A DNA stretch of 42,938 nt. It comes from an uncultured Verrucomicrobiae bacterium (GTDB lineage: Bacteria > Verrucomicrobiota > Verrucomicrobiia > Limisphaerales > J093). Positions 8,290 to 15,820 of the stretch are shown in pieces; positions within the stretch are counted from its first letter, which is position 1; each line of letters starts with the position of its first letter. The notes below the pieces were generated by a model, which did not search any database, was not told the DNA's origin, and saw nothing but the letters and a program-made list of their open reading frames with translations. Position numbers and translations under genes: made by a program. The stretch spans positions 1-42,938 of the forward strand of contig CALFAV010000039.1 of NCBI GenBank assembly GCA_937946835.1. Direction: 5' to 3'.

Positions 8290-9036
8290 TCAGTTCAACT
8301 CGCGGATGAAGATGTTTTTGAACTGCAGCAGGCTGGGCGGGCTGTTCCAGTTGCCGTTGCGGTCCTTGCCGCCGTGATGCTGCAGGGCGATCCGCCCCCG
8401 CGGCGGCAGGTCGGGAATGGTGGCGCCGGGGATGACGGTCACGCCGTTGAGCACCACGGTCACGGTTTTGCCGCGGACGGTGATCACGAACCGGTTCCAT
8501 TCCCCCACCGGCTTGTCGGCCTGGTGACGCGGGGTCACGGCCGCGCGCAGCTCGGGCGGGGTCTTCGGGTCGGTGCGCACGCCGTACATTTCCCCGGAGC
8601 CGATGGGCCAGCACCAGATGTTCACCTGGTAGCGGCCCTCGCCGCGCAGGAAGATGCCGGAGTCCGAGTCCGGCAGCGCCAGGCGCAATTCCTTGCCGGT
8701 GATGTCGCGGGCGTGGGTGCCGTCGGGCAGGACGTAGGGCACGCCCGGGTTGATGTACGGGGTGGCCTTGATGCGCCAGTCCACGTGCAACTCGAAGTCG
8801 CCGAACTCGCGCTCGCTCCACAGCGATTTGTCCCCGGGCGCCTCGCTCTCGGCATCGTAGTCAATCACCCCGTTGACCACCTTCCAGTGGCCGTTGTCAC
8901 CGGCCGGCACGCGCCAACCGGTGAAGTCCCGACCGTTGAACAGAGCGGTGAATCCCGGCGGGGGGGCGTTGTCGGCGGCGCGGGTCAACGCGGGGACAGC
9001 CAGCAGGGCGGCAACAAGGAGCAGCGGAGTTTTCAT
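8290..9036 (-). CDS. Secreted DUF1080 (3-keto-disaccharide hydrolase-like) protein
   Basis: 248 residues starting at the ATG at 9036, which gives a clear signal peptide (MKTPLLLVAALLAVPALTRAAD). An upstream ATG at 9099 is rejected because it would place 21 residues before the signal. Residues about 30-247 match DUF1080, a concanavalin-like beta-jelly-roll: GFTALFNGRDFTGW at the start, WKVVNGVIDYD, SDSGIFLRGEGRYQVNIW, WNRFVITVRGKTVTVVLNGV, and the closing GRIALQHHGG then LLQFKNIFIREL. Members occur in large numbers in Verrucomicrobiota and Planctomycetota, and some hydrolyse 3-keto-glycosides outside the cytoplasm. The substrate here is unknown. It is divergent from the small secreted protein gene at 9294. 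Confidence 0.9.
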   Translation of the reverse strand: MKTPLLLVAALLAVPALTRAADNAPPPGFTALFNGRDFTGWRVPAGDNGHWKVVNGVIDYDAESEAPGDKSLWSEREFGDFELHVDWRIKATPYINPGVPYVLPDGTHARDITGKELRLALPDSDSGIFLRGEGRYQVNIWCWPIGSGEMYGVRTDPKTPPELRAAVTPRHQADKPVGEWNRFVITVRGKTVTVVLNGVTVIPGATIPDLPPRGRIALQHHGGKDRNGNWNSPPSLLQFKNIFIRELN

Positions 9037-9186
9037 GGTTCGGTACGGCCTGATTACGGATGACCGGCCAATGGCGTCGCCCCACCGCGGGTTTGGCAAG
9101 TCGGAAGTGCAGCCGTCCGGCGATCAAGCAATCGGGCAGTCCGGGACGCCCAGCGTGGGCGGGGACGTGGCCGGGGGCGCCGGCCT

Positions 9187-9249
9187 TTGGAGGGCGCCGG
9201 CTTGCGGGCGCTCTCGGAGGCCGAGCTGGCTGGAAGCCGGCGCTCCGGC
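9187..9249. repeat. Copy of a dispersed repeat plus a GGCT-gga-AGCC hairpin
   Basis: Bases 9187-9225 read TTGGAGGGCGCCGGCTTGCG followed by GGCGCTCTCGGAGGCCGAG. They match the start of two longer copies at 25614-25676 (inverted) and 38511-38570. Directly after comes GGCT-gga-AGCC (9228-9238) and GCTCCGGC, the same tail seen at 3671. The spacer (9037-9293) lies between divergent genes and holds no gene. Confidence 0.7.
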
Positions 9250-9293
9250 GCGGCGGTGCTTGGCAGGGCGTCCGGCCCGGGTATCTTGCGAAC

Positions 9294-9650
9294 ATGAAAG
9301 CGATGTTTTGCGCAGTACTGGTGGGAGCGGCTCTCGGAGCCGGTTGTGGCGGCAAGCCAAAAGAACCTGTGCCGAGCGCCACCAATGCCGCCAGCGGCAA
9401 CCCGATCACCGCCCCGGTGGATTATGTGGGCGCCGTGGGCCAGGCCCAAAAGCAGGCGGCGAAGGTGGTGGACCTGGTCCAGGTGCAACAGGCCATCCGG
9501 CAATTTCAGGCCGCCGAGGAGCGGTATCCCAAAAATCTCGAAGAACTGGTGCGCGAAGGGTACCTGCCGGCCCTGCCGAAGCTGCCGGCGGGGCTACAAT
9601 TCGAGTACAACCCGGCCAGCGGCCAGGTCAGGGCGGTGCCGACCCGGTAA
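9294..9650 (+). CDS. Small exported or lipid-anchored protein with a GspG-pseudopilin-like C-terminal segment
   Basis: 118 residues. The ATG at 9294 is chosen because it begins an export signal (MKAMFCAVLVGAALGAGCGG); the open frame extends upstream to 9060, but that stretch is repeat DNA. Cys18 in LGAGC resembles a lipobox, though position -3 is Gly instead of Leu, so lipidation is uncertain. After a low-complexity linker, residues 55-115 read IRQFQAAEERYPKNLEEL and GYLPALPKLPAGLQFEYN, the pattern seen in the C-terminal part of type II secretion major pseudopilins and in many small Verrucomicrobiota lipoproteins. There is no prepilin peptidase site, so it is not a pilin. Function unknown. 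Confidence 0.75.
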   Translation: MKAMFCAVLVGAALGAGCGGKPKEPVPSATNAASGNPITAPVDYVGAVGQAQKQAAKVVDLVQVQQAIRQFQAAEERYPKNLEELVREGYLPALPKLPAGLQFEYNPASGQVRAVPTR

Positions 9651-9767
9651 ACGCCGAACTGCCACAGCCGTCGCATGGCTGACCTCACGGTCGGCCCGGT
9701 GACCGGCTTGGGGGCGGGGCAACCCGGTTTGAATCGGCACGGGAAACGCTGCGGAAAACGACCGGTC

Positions 9768-10214
9768 ATGCCGTTCAAGAAAATCATCGTGACGGTGGTG
9801 GGCGGCACCATTTTGGTGTTCGGCCTGGCACTGCTGGTGTTGCCCGGGCCGGCCTTTGTGGTGATCCCCCTCGGCCTGGCGGTGCTGGCCACGGAGTTTG
9901 TTTGGGCGCGCCGGTGGTTGCGTCGCGCCAAAGGCATGGTGAACCAGCGCAAGGCCCGCCGCACCACCCGCGCGGTGTGGGTCACGTGCCGGCGGAAGTG
10001 GGACCGGTTGCGTTTCCGGTGGCTGCGGCGTCATTCCGTCAAGCCGGCGGCTTCGGCCGTTCCCCTCAAGCCGACGGGAAGCAGAGCCACAAATCCATTG
10101 ACCGAGGAGGCGGCGGGGGCGACCTCGGACTCAAATCCGCAAAGCCCCGCCGCCACCCTACCACGCCCTCCGGCCCAGGTACCGGCCACGGTTCGTCCTC
10201 CAAGCTCCGTTTGA
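9768..10214 (+). CDS. PGPGW-family membrane protein
   Basis: 148 residues from the ATG at 9768 (MPFKKIIVTVVGG). An in-frame ATG at 9675 is possible but adds a non-conserved stretch. Residues 5-46 form a hydrophobic hairpin carrying LLVLPGPAFVVIPLGLAVL then ATEFVWARRWLRR, the hallmark of the PGPGW transmembrane family, here with PGPAF in place of PGPGW. Residues 47-85 are strongly basic (cytoplasmic), and the remaining 60 or so are Pro/Ala/Ser-rich. The family has no firm function. The gene is convergent with the end of the cytochrome operon. Confidence 0.78.
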   Translation: MPFKKIIVTVVGGTILVFGLALLVLPGPAFVVIPLGLAVLATEFVWARRWLRRAKGMVNQRKARRTTRAVWVTCRRKWDRLRFRWLRRHSVKPAASAVPLKPTGSRATNPLTEEAAGATSDSNPQSPAATLPRPPAQVPATVRPPSSV

Positions 10215-10265
10215 GATGCTCCCGGGGGCGTTCCCCCCAAGGAGCCGGCGGAAGGCCCACCCCGG

Positions 10266-10295
10266 CTGCCGAAATGGAGTCCGGCCATTCGGCAG
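10266..10295. other. Hairpin between convergent genes, possible 3' end of the act operon
   Basis: Arms CTGCCGAAATGG (10266-10277) and CCATTCGGCAG (10285-10295) pair over 11 bp with one bulged A and a 7-base loop. It lies 73 bases beyond the stop of the last operon gene. No T-run follows on either strand, so it may be a transcript-end or protecting hairpin instead of a classic terminator. A shorter GGGGG/CCCCC hairpin lies at 10224-10237, just after the PGPGW gene. Confidence 0.4.
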
Positions 10296-10367
10296 ATTGA
10301 AAGTGAAGGCCGACGCCAGAGCGGTGGGTGAGCGGTCGCCGAAAGAAAAGTGGAAGCGGAAACCCGG

Positions 10368-11039
10368 CTAGTCCTTGACCGGGATGGTGAGCAGTTCGGC
10401 GGCGGTCCAGGGCGTGAAGGTCCCGCGCGCTGCGGTGGCGTCACGGATGACCTTGACCTGGGCGGGCGAGACCGGGCCGGCGTTGTTGCCCCAGTCCTTG
10501 TTGCCGCGAATGAAGGTAAGCACTGCGGCGATGTCTTCGTCCGTGAGCTGCTCCCGCCAGGGTAGCATGGCGTTGTTGAATTCGACCCCATTGACCGTGA
10601 TGGGGCCCTGCATGCCGTCCAACACGATCCGAATGATGCGGTTGGGGCCTTCCGTAAGCACCCAGTCCGAACCGGCCAGGGGCGGGAACTGGCCGGGTGT
10701 GCCGCGGCCGTTGGGCTGGTGACAGGCGGAGCAGTAGGTGTTGTAAACCTGCCGTCCCTTCGCGAGCAACACGTCGGCTTCGGAGCGCGGCACCCGCGCC
10801 TCCACGTCGGCCAGTAATTCGCCCGGGGTGAAAACCATCGGGTTGAAGCCGCCGCCGTGCCGGTCCACGTACAATGTCGCCCAGTACAGGGCCGCGCCGA
10901 AGACCGCCACCAACCAGATGGGCGTGTAAAACGCCGTGCCGGTGCGCGGCTCGGCCGGCTCTGGACCCGGGACCAGGTCGGGCACCGTCGCCGGCGGGGC
11001 GGGGTGGGATGAAGTGGTGGAACGCGGCTCCAAACTCAT
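10368..11039 (-). CDS. Membrane-anchored monoheme cytochrome c, CcoP-like position, last gene of the act operon
   Basis: 223 residues. A proline-rich cytoplasmic N-terminus precedes one membrane segment (about 38-56, FYTPIWLVAVFGAALYWATL), then a cytochrome c domain. The single heme site is CSACH (103-107), and Met158 in NNAMLPW is the likely sixth ligand. The fold is class I: GRQVYNTYCSACHQPNGRG, then FPPLAGSDWV, then a C-terminal LTDEDIAAVLTFIRGN helix. CcoP of cbb3 oxidases normally carries two c hemes, so this is a shorter, one-heme protein in the place CcoP would hold. The start overlaps the stop of the CcoO-like gene by ATGA. It should accept or pass electrons in the periplasm. Confidence 0.85.
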   Translation of the reverse strand: MSLEPRSTTSSHPAPPATVPDLVPGPEPAEPRTGTAFYTPIWLVAVFGAALYWATLYVDRHGGGFNPMVFTPGELLADVEARVPRSEADVLLAKGRQVYNTYCSACHQPNGRGTPGQFPPLAGSDWVLTEGPNRIIRIVLDGMQGPITVNGVEFNNAMLPWREQLTDEDIAAVLTFIRGNKDWGNNAGPVSPAQVKVIRDATAARGTFTPWTAAELLTIPVKD

Positions 11040-11959
11040 GGCTGGGCGGGCGGCGGGGTCGGAGCAGGCGGCGCGGCAGCAGGCCCGTTGGTGACTGCCG
11101 CGGCCCCGGCCGACGCCGGGCGCGGCACGTAGGTCTCGTAGAAGAGCGTGTCAGCTTTCAGGCTCAGCAGGTAGGCCACCAGTTGGCGGGCCTCGGGTCT
11201 GGGCACAATTTCGATTCCCGGGGGCGGCTCGAAACCAAAGCCGCGCAGGGCGTCCGGCGAAGGTTCCTGTCCCGGCCGCAGACGGCGCTCTTCAAAGAGG
11301 TACGGGTAGCGGGGCATGGTCGAGCCGGGCAGTTCGAGTCGGGCGTTGTACAGCTTGAGGTACAGGCGCATTTCATTCGTCTGTCGGGCGCCGAGATTGG
11401 CCAGGTCCGGCCCGAAGCGCACCTGCCCGAGCATGACCGGATGGTCGCGCAGGTAATCCCGGGCCACGGTGCGGCGTGCGCCCCAGCCGCGGGCGATGTC
11501 GGGCCCCAGATTGGCCAGGGTCAATTCCACCTGCGCCCCGGCATTGGTCAGCCGGCGCAGCGCGGCTTCGGCCGCGGCGTAACTGACGTGCTTTAAGAGG
11601 GGCCGCGGCAACTCTTCCGGCAACCGACGGCCGTCCACGCCGGCCAGGTCGCGCCGCAGCGACGCCACCACCCGGCGGGTCTCGACGGCGTTGGTGCCCA
11701 GGTCGGTGACCGTCAGGTCGGCGAAGAGCGGTTCCTGGCGCACCTGTCGGGTGTGGCAGTACTGGCAACCCTGGGCGCGGTAAACCTCCGCGCCCTGTTT
11801 GGCCTCGCCGGGCCGGTCCACCGGGTAGTTGATGCCCAGTTCCTCGATCAGGATGGGTTCCTCATGGCCGATTTGAAAATGCGGGGCCAGCACCGCCACC
11901 AGCCACGAGGCCAGCACGGCCGCCAGCACGCCCAGAAACATCAGCGGCCCGTGTTTCAT
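11036..11959 (-). CDS. CcoO/FixO-like monoheme cytochrome c (cbb3 oxidase subunit II type)
   Basis: 307 residues from the ATG at 11959, preceded by GGAGGTGA seven bases upstream. One N-terminal membrane segment (about 7-25) is followed by a periplasmic domain. Residues 56-73, GAEVYRAQGCQYCHTRQV, match the CcoO heme site (Cys65, Cys68, His69), and STMPRYPYLFEE matches the CcoO sixth-ligand region (S-x-MP-x-YPWL). RFGPDLANLG resembles the conserved G-x-DL. It is longer than a typical CcoO (about 200-240 residues), with an insert of about 100 residues between the heme site and RFGPDLANLG and a Pro/Ala-rich tail. It overlaps the genes on both sides by ATGA, so equal production of the three is likely. 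Confidence 0.87.
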   Translation of the reverse strand: MKHGPLMFLGVLAAVLASWLVAVLAPHFQIGHEEPILIEELGINYPVDRPGEAKQGAEVYRAQGCQYCHTRQVRQEPLFADLTVTDLGTNAVETRRVVASLRRDLAGVDGRRLPEELPRPLLKHVSYAAAEAALRRLTNAGAQVELTLANLGPDIARGWGARRTVARDYLRDHPVMLGQVRFGPDLANLGARQTNEMRLYLKLYNARLELPGSTMPRYPYLFEERRLRPGQEPSPDALRGFGFEPPPGIEIVPRPEARQLVAYLLSLKADTLFYETYVPRPASAGAAAVTNGPAAAPPAPTPPPAQP

Positions 11960-13455
11960 GGCTTCACCTCCGCCGGTTGCGGGCCGGTCGGTTGGGGTGT
12001 CCACCAGGCCTGCCAGACCGGCCGGGCCGCCTGCTGGAAGCAACGCACCAGCGCCAGTACCAGATTGAGCACAAACAGCAGCGCCCCGCCCAGCCAGAGC
12101 AGATGGGCCAGCGTGCCGGTCGCGGCAAAGGGCAGGTAACGCTTCACCACCAAAATGAAACCGAGTTGAGGGTCCTTCAGCGCCGCGCCGTGAGCCAGTC
12201 CGCCCACCAGAAAGGCCGCGGCCAGCACAAGAATCCCCGTCGCCGCCAGGTAAAAATGCGCCCGCGCCAGCCCCGCCACCGGCCAACCCTGCCCCAGCAA
12301 CCGCGGCACCAAATAGTAAAGCGCTCCCAGCAGGGCCAGCCCGGCCACACCCTGCGTCCACAGGTAATCCAGGCCGGGCGTGACCAGGGTGAACTGGGTC
12401 AACTGCCGCACGCCCAGCAGTGAGTTCAGGGCGGCCAGGGCGCCGGCCCCCACAAACACCAACCACGCCAGCGCGATGAAGCGCAGCACCACGCTCTCAC
12501 GAAACCGGCCCGCGGCCCCGCGCCCCAGCCGCGCACCGTTGACCGCCACGGCATACACCCCGAACAGGGTGAGCACCCCGGCGGCGGCGGCCACGCTGCT
12601 CATCCAGGCCGGAAACGGCCCGCCGGCATAGCGCACCTGCCCGGCCAGGCTGCCAAAGATGGTCAGGACCCAGAACCCGAACAGCGCCAGGCTCCGACTG
12701 GGCACGGGGTTTCCGGTCAGCTTGGGCGCAAAGTAGAAAATGGCGGCCAGGCCCAGGAAACCCAGCCACAGGACCTGCAGGTTTTGGAGATACCACGCCT
12801 GCGCCGCCGCCTGAAGCACGCCCCGCAGCGGCAGAAAGTTCGTGGCCAGATGCGCCGCGGCAAACACCCACGGAAAAACCAGCAGCGCGGCGATCAGATG
12901 CCACTGGGACACGTACGCCTCGGCCTCGACCCGCCGGGCGAAGGTGAGCAGCGCCCAGGGCGCCATCAGCAGGTACCCCCCCAGCAGGAGCGGGGACGCG
13001 TAAGGCGGCAGCTCCAGCCCTTCCAACCCGGTGGCGTCCCCCGCCAGAATGCCGAGCAGCCCGATTTTCAACCCCGCGTGCCAGACCAGCGCACCCAGAA
13101 TGATGACCCCGCCGCCCCGCAACGGCGCGCCGCTCAGCCGGGCGGTCATCCACAGGGCCATTGCCAGCCCGGCCAGCGAGGCAAAACCGAACACAAAAGC
13201 GTTCCACGCCGCGGGCTGCACCCGGCCGTAGGTCAGCCAGGCGTGCTGGGCCAGCATTCCGGGGGCGTGCAGCTTGATGGCCGCCAGCACGGCCAGCGCG
13301 CCCGCGACCACCAACCAACCGGCCGCCAGGACCACCAACACCAGGACCGGCCAGCGGCACGAGCGGTCAATGGCCTCCACCGGAACCCGCACCGGCCGGG
13401 GTGCGGGCGGGGCGGCGGCAGGGGCGGTTGGGGGCGGGCTTTGCGGGGAACTCAT
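11956..13455 (-). CDS. Heme-copper oxidase subunit I (CcoN-like) homologue lacking the heme and CuB ligands
   Basis: 499 residues, about twelve membrane segments. The start is the ATG at 13455 (MSSPQSPPP); a longer frame to 13824 only overlaps the upstream gene. The chain aligns along its length with cbb3-type subunit I landmarks: YGRVQPAAWNAFVFGF (76-91), AIFYFAPKLTGNPVPSRSLA (238-257), GPFPAW (279-284), the region after NSLLGVRQLTQFT (344-356), and ALYYLVPRLLG (378-388). However, the invariant histidines are gone. The TM2 heme ligand slot is Ala/Trp (about 81-84). The CuB site YGHN is YLQN (222-225). The HH pair is QV (273-274). The TM10 H-x-H is LDY (362-364). Only eight histidines exist and none sits in a ligand motif. 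It should fold like an oxidase core but hold no heme or copper, so a structural or docking role within the complex is inferred. Confidence 0.85.
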   Translation of the reverse strand: MSSPQSPPPTAPAAAPPAPRPVRVPVEAIDRSCRWPVLVLVVLAAGWLVVAGALAVLAAIKLHAPGMLAQHAWLTYGRVQPAAWNAFVFGFASLAGLAMALWMTARLSGAPLRGGGVIILGALVWHAGLKIGLLGILAGDATGLEGLELPPYASPLLLGGYLLMAPWALLTFARRVEAEAYVSQWHLIAALLVFPWVFAAAHLATNFLPLRGVLQAAAQAWYLQNLQVLWLGFLGLAAIFYFAPKLTGNPVPSRSLALFGFWVLTIFGSLAGQVRYAGGPFPAWMSSVAAAAGVLTLFGVYAVAVNGARLGRGAAGRFRESVVLRFIALAWLVFVGAGALAALNSLLGVRQLTQFTLVTPGLDYLWTQGVAGLALLGALYYLVPRLLGQGWPVAGLARAHFYLAATGILVLAAAFLVGGLAHGAALKDPQLGFILVVKRYLPFAATGTLAHLLWLGGALLFVLNLVLALVRCFQQAARPVWQAWWTPQPTGPQPAEVKP

Positions 13456-13492
13456 CGGACGGAGAGTCACCAAGGCAGTCGCGGCCGCCGGT

Positions 13493-13879
13493 TCATTCGT
13501 ACTCGCCGGGTGTTTCCGGCGGCTTGGCCGTGGCCTTTTCCACGCGGGCGAGCAAATCCGCCCGGCCGGCGGCGGGGTCCTGCCAGAGCCGGAGCAGCAG
13601 CTCCATCGCGTTGGTGATGGGGATGCGGTAAATGCCCTTGGCCTTGTCAATCGGCTCGGCGGTGGTGAGCGCCACGTGCGCGGCGGCCCGGATTTCCGCC
13701 AGGTTGCTGTACCGGAGTGCGGCGCGAGCGGTGTCCACCCCCGGGGGCCGGGTGCGCTGGAAGACCCACCAGGCCAGGCCGCCGACCAGCAGCAGCGTAC
13801 CGACCGTGCCGACAAACCAGGCACCCGCCCTGGCGGCGTCCCAGCCCTGTTGGCCCCAGCAACGTTCCCACCACTTCAT
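13493..13879 (-). CDS. Small single-span membrane protein of the act operon, unknown function
   Basis: 128 residues, start at 13879 with GGAGGT seven bases upstream and an ATGA overlap with actF. One membrane segment (about 19-40, AWFVGTVGTLLLVGGLAWWV) is followed by a soluble part with IYRIPITNAMELLLRLWQDP and a Lys/Glu-rich end. I do not recognise a named family. Its place between actF and the oxidase-like gene suggests an accessory or linker subunit of the Alternative Complex III assembly. A 37-base gap follows it, the largest within the operon. Confidence 0.75.
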   Translation of the reverse strand: MKWWERCWGQQGWDAARAGAWFVGTVGTLLLVGGLAWWVFQRTRPPGVDTARAALRYSNLAEIRAAAHVALTTAEPIDKAKGIYRIPITNAMELLLRLWQDPAAGRADLLARVEKATAKPPETPGEYE

Positions 13880-15159
13880 CGGGTACCTCCGTTTGGTTCC
13901 ACGGCGCCGTTCAATTCATCCACCTCGTCCAGGTCACCGCCGGAGATCGGCGACGGATGCACCACCACGTACCCCATCGCCTCGCTCAGGCGGGGGTCTT
14001 TGACCGGGTAGGGGGGATGGGCGGCGAACTCCTTGAGGAAGGCCCGGAGCAACAAACCGCCCATCAGGGCCGCGCAGGCCAGGTCCAACCAGGCCCAATG
14101 GAAAGGGTAGCCGTTCGGGTGAAGGACCGGGTGGACGTTGAAGGCCATGTCCACGTAGTGCATCACCCAGGTCCAGGCGCAGAGCGGGGTCATCCAGGCG
14201 AAACTCAACTTGAGGTCAATCCGCAGCATGGCCAGGAACGGCAGGAAGAAATGGCCGAAGATGAGCACCAGGCCCACGTACCACCAGGTGCCCTTCTCCC
14301 GGAGCACGTACCAAAAGGTCTCCTCGGGCAGGTTGGCGTTCCAGATGATGAAGTACTGGGAGAAGTGGATGTAGGCGTAGAAGACGGTGAAGGCGAACAT
14401 CAACGAGCCGATGAAGTAGAACTGGTGCTCGTGCAGCACGGGAGCCAGGGTGCCGGTCCGCTTGAGCACCATCGTGATGAAGTACACCGTGCCCAGTGTC
14501 ATCCACACGCTGCCGGCGAAGTAGTACACCCCGTACATGGTGGAGAACCACTCGTACATCAGGCCCTTCATCCACAGGATGGCCGCCAGGGTGAGGGTGA
14601 GGGCAAACAGGAAAATCCCGCCCGCCGAGAGCCGGCGCATCCGCAACGTGTGCCGCGCCGCGCCGTCCTGATCCTGGGCCAGCGAGGCGGCCCGCAGGCG
14701 GCGCGCCAGCCAGGTCCAGATCGCGAAACACAACACGGCCACGAGGTAAAAGCCGGGCCGGGTGAAGAGCGGCAACTTGGCGTGCAGGGCGTGGTCGGCG
14801 TGCGGGTCGGCCACCTGCATCCAGCCGTAAAGCTTCGGCGCCAGCAGGGCGATGGGCAGGAAGAAAATCAGCAGCCAGGGGAACACCAGGTTGGCCAGAT
14901 GCTCGCAGAATCGGCGGATGGGCACCGACCAGCCGGCATCAAAGAGGTGATGCACCATCACCAGGAACAGTGCCCCCAGCCCCAGGCTCAGGAAAAACAT
15001 GAACACCGTCAGCCACGAATACCCGAACTGCAGCGGGTTGAGCACCAGGCCGAGCAGCACGCCCACCGCGCCGATCCCGATCAACCGGTTGGGCAGGGAG
15101 CGCCAGCGGCTCAGGTCCAGGGGCGGCGGCAGGGGCGGGGAGGGAGCGTGGGCACTCAT
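13876..15159 (-). CDS. actF: Alternative Complex III membrane subunit ActF
   Basis: 427 residues with about ten membrane segments. ActF is a NrfD/ActC-related integral subunit of Alternative Complex III, the bc1-replacing quinol oxidase module. Recognisable stretches are LVMVHHLFDAGWSVPIRRF, EWFSTMYGVYYFAGSVWM, HFSQYFIIWNANLPEET, WWYVGLVLIFGHFFLPFL and MHYVDMAFNVHP, typical of ActF. The N-terminus (MSAHAPSPPLPPPLDLSRW) and acidic C-terminus are cytoplasmic. GAGGAAA lies eight bases before the start, and three bases separate it from the actE stop. It should sit in the inner membrane with ActC and help pass electrons or protons, but carries no cofactor itself. Confidence 0.93.
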   Translation of the reverse strand: MSAHAPSPPLPPPLDLSRWRSLPNRLIGIGAVGVLLGLVLNPLQFGYSWLTVFMFFLSLGLGALFLVMVHHLFDAGWSVPIRRFCEHLANLVFPWLLIFFLPIALLAPKLYGWMQVADPHADHALHAKLPLFTRPGFYLVAVLCFAIWTWLARRLRAASLAQDQDGAARHTLRMRRLSAGGIFLFALTLTLAAILWMKGLMYEWFSTMYGVYYFAGSVWMTLGTVYFITMVLKRTGTLAPVLHEHQFYFIGSLMFAFTVFYAYIHFSQYFIIWNANLPEETFWYVLREKGTWWYVGLVLIFGHFFLPFLAMLRIDLKLSFAWMTPLCAWTWVMHYVDMAFNVHPVLHPNGYPFHWAWLDLACAALMGGLLLRAFLKEFAAHPPYPVKDPRLSEAMGYVVVHPSPISGGDLDEVDELNGAVEPNGGTR

Positions 15160-15162
15160 GGG

Positions 15163-15819
15163 TTATTTCCTCAACGCGGCCTGTTGATCGGCCGGCACCT
15201 CGTCGGCCGAGGCCAGGTGACTGAGCTGGAGCGCGCGCACGTAGGCAATGACCGCCCAGCGGTCGCGCGGCTCGATCGCGGCGGCATAGCCCTGCATCAG
15301 GTTTCGGCCGTGGGTGATGACGTGGAAGATTTCGCCGTCGGGCTGCCGAACGATGCGCGGGTCATGGAGGTTGCCGATCACGGTCATGCCGTACTTGGTG
15401 GTGACACCCTTGCCGTCACCGGCCGCGCCGTGACAGGGCAGGCAGTGGATGCTGAAGATGTGTTGCCCCCGCGCCAGCAACTCGGCGGTGAGCGGCAGCG
15501 GGTTCAGCTCGACAAAGTTGGTTGCTCCCGGGGGCGTGCCGGCGACCATGCCCGTGTTCACGGGATGGTCCTCGAAAGGATAAACCGGTTGCGCGCCCAC
15601 CAAGAGCGGCTCGGCCCGGGGCACGGTGTTTGCCGGATGCGGCCGGGAGCTGAAGCGATCGGCGAAAAACTCGTTCGCCGACTGGGGCCGCAGCTTGGGC
15701 TGGCGGTCCATGTCCGAAAACAACTCGAGGGGCGGGCGGCGGGACAGGCTGCCGCGGAACCCGGCGATACTCACCACCGCCAGGCACAACAGGACAAAAG
15801 CGGCCAAAAAGTAACGCAT
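15163..15819 (-). CDS. actE: Alternative Complex III monoheme cytochrome c subunit ActE
   Basis: 218 residues. An N-terminal hydrophobic stretch (MRYFLAAFVLLCLAVVSIAG) anchors or exports it. The single heme site is CLPCH (126-130) in GQHIFSIHCLPCHGAAGDGKG, and Met175 in RNLMQGYAAAI is the probable distal ligand. The region before it (FSDMDRQPKLRPQSANEFFADR, PVYPF, PVNTGMVAGT) is the conserved ActE N-terminal arm. It accepts electrons from the pentaheme ActA and hands them to the terminal acceptor. GGAGG lies seven bases before the ATG, overlapping the end of actD, so coupled translation is likely. Confidence 0.93.
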   Translation of the reverse strand: MRYFLAAFVLLCLAVVSIAGFRGSLSRRPPLELFSDMDRQPKLRPQSANEFFADRFSSRPHPANTVPRAEPLLVGAQPVYPFEDHPVNTGMVAGTPPGATNFVELNPLPLTAELLARGQHIFSIHCLPCHGAAGDGKGVTTKYGMTVIGNLHDPRIVRQPDGEIFHVITHGRNLMQGYAAAIEPRDRWAVIAYVRALQLSHLASADEVPADQQAALRK

Positions 15820-15820
15820 C

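Noticed and set aside
9060-9293. Upstream in-frame extension of the small protein gene at 9294
   Set aside because: The extension translates repeat DNA, and the ATG at 9294 begins a proper export signal.
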